42,705 bases of DNA. Source: DATKQY01 sp035532475. GTDB lineage: Bacteria > Actinomycetota > Acidimicrobiia > Acidimicrobiales > Bog-793. The notes under the pieces are model-generated. The model worked only from the letters and a program-made list of their open reading frames with translations. It was not told the origin of the DNA and ran no database searches. The stretch is from contig DATKQY010000033.1 of assembly GCA_035532475.1 (NCBI GenBank), positions 1 through 42,705 of the forward strand, written 5' to 3'. This document shows, one piece after another, positions 40,625 through 42,705 of this stretch (positions within the stretch are counted from its first letter, which is position 1; each line of letters begins with the position of its first letter). A program made the translations under genes and the position numbers.

Positions 40625-40744
40625 TTACTGCCCGCGCAAGCGACCCCGACGGCCACGTCCGCCGGGGTCGTGTCGTCCGCCCAGGATGCCCGCAGCGGCG
40701 ACGAACAGCGCCGCGAGTAGGACCGTGGCCGCGATCTTCCTCAT
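40625..40744 (-). CDS. Small protein with hydrophobic N-terminus, 39 aa
   Basis: MRKIAATVLLAALFVAAAGI is a signal-peptide or anchor-like start, followed by a short Gly/Arg-rich tail. The ATG overlaps the stop of the preceding Cys-rich fragment by ATGA, with GAGGAGAAG just upstream, so it would be translated with it. Its family is unknown. Together with the integrase fragment it looks like the left-over of an integrative element. Confidence 0.4.
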   Translation of the reverse strand: MRKIAATVLLAALFVAAAGILGGRHDPGGRGRRGRLRGQ

Positions 40745-40935
40745 CGCGTGATCTTCTCCTCAGGCTGTGACGGTGCCGCGATACGCGGCGTGATGTAGTC
40801 GAAGCGGCAGCTCCGGACGCGGCCGAACTTCTCGGTCAGGTAGACGAGGACGGCCGGGCGCCCGCAACTGCACAGCTTGCCGGGCCGTGCGGGGTCGGTG
40901 GCGACATGTCCGGTTGCAGCCGGGTTGCAGTCGCA
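40741..40935 (-). pseudogene. Cys-rich small protein, 5'-truncated
   Basis: The frame reads CDCNPAATGHVATDPARPGK, LCSCGRPAVLVYLTEKFGRV and RSCRFDYITPRIAAPSQ. Three Cys pairs or single cysteines (CDC, CSC, SC) suggest a small zinc-binding protein, of a sort common in actinobacterial integrative elements. No start codon is present, and the sequence passes directly into an integrase fragment in another frame. Confidence 0.45.
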
Positions 40936-40943
40936 ACGGCTCA

Positions 40944-41095
40944 GGGGCGACCGTCAGGGAGGAGCGATCTAGGTCGAGCGAGCGCACCTCGAGCCCGGCG
41001 ACTTCGGCCCACCGCAGTCCGAGCACGGCACCGAGGTAGACCATCGGGTGGTACTCGGCTGGCATCGCATCCGCCAGTGCCCCGATGCCGCGCGC
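40944..41095 (-). pseudogene. Tyrosine recombinase (integrase) internal fragment
   Basis: About 50 codons read IGALADAMPAEYHPMVYLGA, VLGLRWAEVAGLEVRSLDLD and RSSLTVAP. AVLGLRWAEVAGL is the box I region with the first catalytic Arg. The His-x-x-Arg and Tyr parts are absent, and the frame afterwards is nonsense relative to the family. It marks a former integrative element or prophage. Confidence 0.7.
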
Positions 41096-41183
41096 GCCGC
41101 CCCCTTGAACTTTCAGGACGCGTCCAGTAGGTGCTGCACCATCCTGGGTGTAGACCTGCATGGCAAGACTAAGGAGGCTCACC

Positions 41184-41357
41184 ATGGGTGCACTCGACAA
41201 GATCAAGAACAAGTTGCAGAGCGCCAAGGGGAAGATGAAAAGAGGCGTCGGGAAGGCGACCAATGACCGATCGCTCGAAGCCGAGGGCACGGTTGACGAG
41301 GTCTCGGGAAACTTGAAGCAAGCCGGGGAGAACGTCAAGGACGCCTTCAAGAAGTAG
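41184..41357 (+). CDS. CsbD family stress protein
   Basis: The 57-residue protein MGALDKIKNKLQSAKGKMKR, GVGKATNDRSLEAEGTVDEV and SGNLKQAGENVKDAFKK is a complete CsbD/UPF0337 member: small, charged and probably disordered to helical. Family members are induced by general stress (sigma-B in Bacillus), but their molecular role is not known. AAGGAGG at 41171-41177 is an ideal ribosome site at 6 nt. It stands intact between an integrase relic and an insertion sequence. Confidence 0.92.
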   Translation: MGALDKIKNKLQSAKGKMKRGVGKATNDRSLEAEGTVDEVSGNLKQAGENVKDAFKK

Positions 41358-41416
41358 GCGGCCCGAGCGGCGAGCTCGCTGCGACGACGACGGCCTTCTT
41401 CGGTAAGGGATCGCGA

Positions 41417-41430
41417 GAGAACTATCCGCG
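41417..41430 (+). repeat. Left terminal inverted repeat of the ISAzo13-type element
   Basis: GAGAACTATCCGCG is the counterpart of the right end. Its last bases overlap a second small hairpin, ATCCG-N6-CGGAT, that lies just inside the element. Confidence 0.6.
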
Positions 41431-41462
41431 AGAACGGATGGACCCTGCAGTAGCCTTGCCGT

Positions 41463-42686
41463 GTGGAGCTGACCGAGGAGGGGCTCGAGCGCTTCTTCTC
41501 GTTCATGGCGCCGCTCCTCGACGAGCGCCAGCGCCGCCTCATGGCCGGTGCCATGTCGCGGGTGCTCGGCCGCGGCGGGCAGAGGGCGGTGGTCGCAGCC
41601 TCGAAGATGAGCTCCCGCACGGTCTTTGACGGCGCGAAGGAGTTCGAGGCAGGCGCCGGACCCTCCGCGCGGGTGCGGCGCGAGGGGGGCGGGCGGCCGA
41701 GGCTCGTCGATCTCGACCCGAGCCTGCTCACCGACTTGGACGACCTCGTCGAGCCCGACGCGCGCGGTGATCCGATGTCGTCACTGCGCTGGACGCTGAA
41801 GTCGACCCGCCAGCTCGCCCGGGCGCTTGTGGACATGGGCCACCAGGTGTCGTCGTGGACCGTCGGCCAGCTGCTCCATCAGATGGACTACTCGCTGCAG
41901 GCGGACGCGAAGACCGTGGAAGGAGCCCAGCACCCCGACCGGGGCGCCCAGTTCGCCTACATCAACCGCCTCGCTGGAGACCGCCTCGCTGCCGGCGAGC
42001 CGGTCGTCTCGGTCGACTGCAAGAAGAAAGAGCTCGTCAACGGCAAGAAGTCGAACGCCGGGCGGGAGTGGCAGCCGAAGGGCCAGCCCGAGCGCACCGA
42101 CGTCCACGACTTGCCCGACAAAGACGTCCCAAAGGCGATCCCCTGCGGGGTCCTCGACGTCTGGGCGAACGAGGGCTGGATGTCGGTCGGTGATGACCAC
42201 GACACCGGCGCCTTCGCCGTGAACGCGATCCGACGCTGGTGGGAGGAGATGGGCGCCGAGCGCTACCCGAAGGCGCGTCGCCTCATGGTGACGGCGGACG
42301 CCGGCGGCTCGAACGGCTACCGCAACAAGCTCTGGCGACAAGGCCTCGCCACGCTCGCAGAAGAGACGGGCCTCCAGATCACGGTCTGTCACTACCCGCC
42401 GGGCACCTCCAAGTGGAACAAGGTCGAGCACCGTCTCTTCAGCTTCATCACGATCAACTGGCGAGGCCGTCCGCTCACGTCCTACCGCGCGATCGTCGAG
42501 CTCGCGGCCGCGACGACCACCGAGGCGGGACTTCGCGTTCGCGCCGAGTGGGATCAGGGCTCCTATCCGCTCGGCGTCGAGGTCCCCGACGCCGAGCTCG
42601 CTGCACTCCCGCTCGCCGCGCACGACTGGCACGGTGAATGGAACTACGACCTCACCCCGAAGAGACGGAGAACTACACGCAAGTAG
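41463..42686 (+). CDS. ISAzo13 family transposase
   Basis: The 407-residue protein shows RFFSFMAPLLDERQRRLMAG, GRPRLVDLDPSLLTDLDDLV, SLRWTLKSTRQLARALVDMG, VGQLLHQMDYSLQADAKTVE, VVSVDCKKKELVNGKKSNAG, VTADAGGSNGYRNKLWRQGL, and CHYPPGTSKWNKVEHRLFSF. The Asp in VSVDCKKKE, the Asp in VTADAGGSN and the Glu in WNKVEHRLFS form the DDE triad. Length and order match complete members of the family (Rhodopirellula-type transposase). GTG 41463 starts the protein. The stop codon lies within the right inverted repeat. It appears intact and possibly active. Confidence 0.94.
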   Translation: MELTEEGLERFFSFMAPLLDERQRRLMAGAMSRVLGRGGQRAVVAASKMSSRTVFDGAKEFEAGAGPSARVRREGGGRPRLVDLDPSLLTDLDDLVEPDARGDPMSSLRWTLKSTRQLARALVDMGHQVSSWTVGQLLHQMDYSLQADAKTVEGAQHPDRGAQFAYINRLAGDRLAAGEPVVSVDCKKKELVNGKKSNAGREWQPKGQPERTDVHDLPDKDVPKAIPCGVLDVWANEGWMSVGDDHDTGAFAVNAIRRWWEEMGAERYPKARRLMVTADAGGSNGYRNKLWRQGLATLAEETGLQITVCHYPPGTSKWNKVEHRLFSFITINWRGRPLTSYRAIVELAAATTTEAGLRVRAEWDQGSYPLGVEVPDAELAALPLAAHDWHGEWNYDLTPKRRRTTRK

Positions 42687-42691
42687 TTCTC
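42668..42691. repeat. Right end hairpin / terminal inverted repeat of the ISAzo13-type element
   Basis: GAGAACTAC (42668-42676) and GTAGTTCTC (42683-42691) are a perfect 9-bp inverted repeat with a 6-nt spacer. The outer copy is the terminal repeat (42678-42691) and the inner copy is the same motif in the orientation of the left end. The transposase stop codon is inside, so the hairpin can also end transcription. Confidence 0.65.
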
Positions 42692-42705
42692 ACTCGGGCC
42701 CTAAG

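Larger units (their letters stand above)
41417..42691 (+). mobile_element. ISAzo13-family insertion sequence
   Basis: The element is defined by matching ends: GAGAACTATCCGCG at 41417-41430 and CGCAAGTAGTTCTC at 42678-42691, the latter being the inverse of GAGAACTACTTGCG (11 of 14 match). They enclose a single complete transposase gene. The exact tips and any target duplication are not certain; the flanks do not show an obvious repeat. Confidence 0.7.

Noticed and set aside
40760..41836. Long minus-strand frame that spans CsbD and the start of the transposase
   Set aside because: Only the part at 40944-41095 resembles an integrase. The rest is antisense to the CsbD and transposase genes.

Overview
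The window is about 42.7 kb of very GC-rich, densely packed DNA. Its codon use (strong G/C at third positions, many GTG starts, mostly overlapping or closely spaced genes) and its gene families point to a high-GC actinobacterium. These families include a BTAD/LysM regulator, an actinobacterial-type ATP phosphofructokinase, DUF4395, a UPF0104-kinase fusion and ISAzo13/IS110 elements. An Acidimicrobiia-like soil or sediment lineage is my best guess, but this is inference; no rRNA, tRNA or CRISPR is visible.

Layout. 1-3.5 kb: end of a VOC-family gene, a long membrane protein joining two transmembrane blocks by a degenerate kinase-like domain, and a three-cysteine Rrf2 regulator facing a palindromic site. 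3.6-8.7 kb: an eroded stretch with a cytochrome oxidase subunit I gene that has lost its centre, an alpha/beta-hydrolase tail joined to an isochorismatase tail, a secreted protein of unknown function, a 51-residue membrane protein, and an AbiEi-like antitoxin gene with an in-frame amber codon followed by a truncated nucleotidyltransferase partner. 8.9-11.8 kb: DinB, TauE/SafE exporter, DUF3048. 11.9-19.7 kb: a coherent amine/amino-acid catabolic block (FAD amine oxidase, class III aminotransferase, Lrp regulator, divergent aldehyde dehydrogenase, APC permease, alanine dehydrogenase). 19.9-23.4 kb: a two-gene unit of a LysM-BTAD membrane regulator and a Thr/Ser/Pro-rich anchored protein. 23.7-32.3 kb: pirin, Fur, CopD-like protein, nicotinate phosphoribosyltransferase, phosphofructokinase, lipoprotein, SDR, UbiA and DUF4395. 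32.6-36.2 kb: a transmembrane flavin reductase, an FMN-binding protein, ApbE and a GGDEF protein. 36.3-38.9 kb: a Zn/Mn-type ABC transporter with His-rich tails. 39.2-42.7 kb: a mobile-element graveyard ending in an apparently complete ISAzo13-type insertion sequence.

Three coupled units make functional sense. In the amine block, a permease imports the substrate, the FAD oxidase or aminotransferase makes an aldehyde or oxo-acid, the dehydrogenase oxidises it, and alanine dehydrogenase can recycle the alanine formed by transamination. In the flavin block, ApbE would covalently attach FMN to the exported FMN-binding protein, which would exchange electrons with the membrane reductase. In the metal block, the lipoprotein, ATPase and permease overlap by 4 bp each and form one transporter.

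A recurring theme is genes whose ends survive but whose middles or partners are missing (ctaD, hydrolase/isochorismatase, toxin, IS110/IS3/integrase pieces). This may be real genome erosion, but assembly chimerism has to be excluded first.
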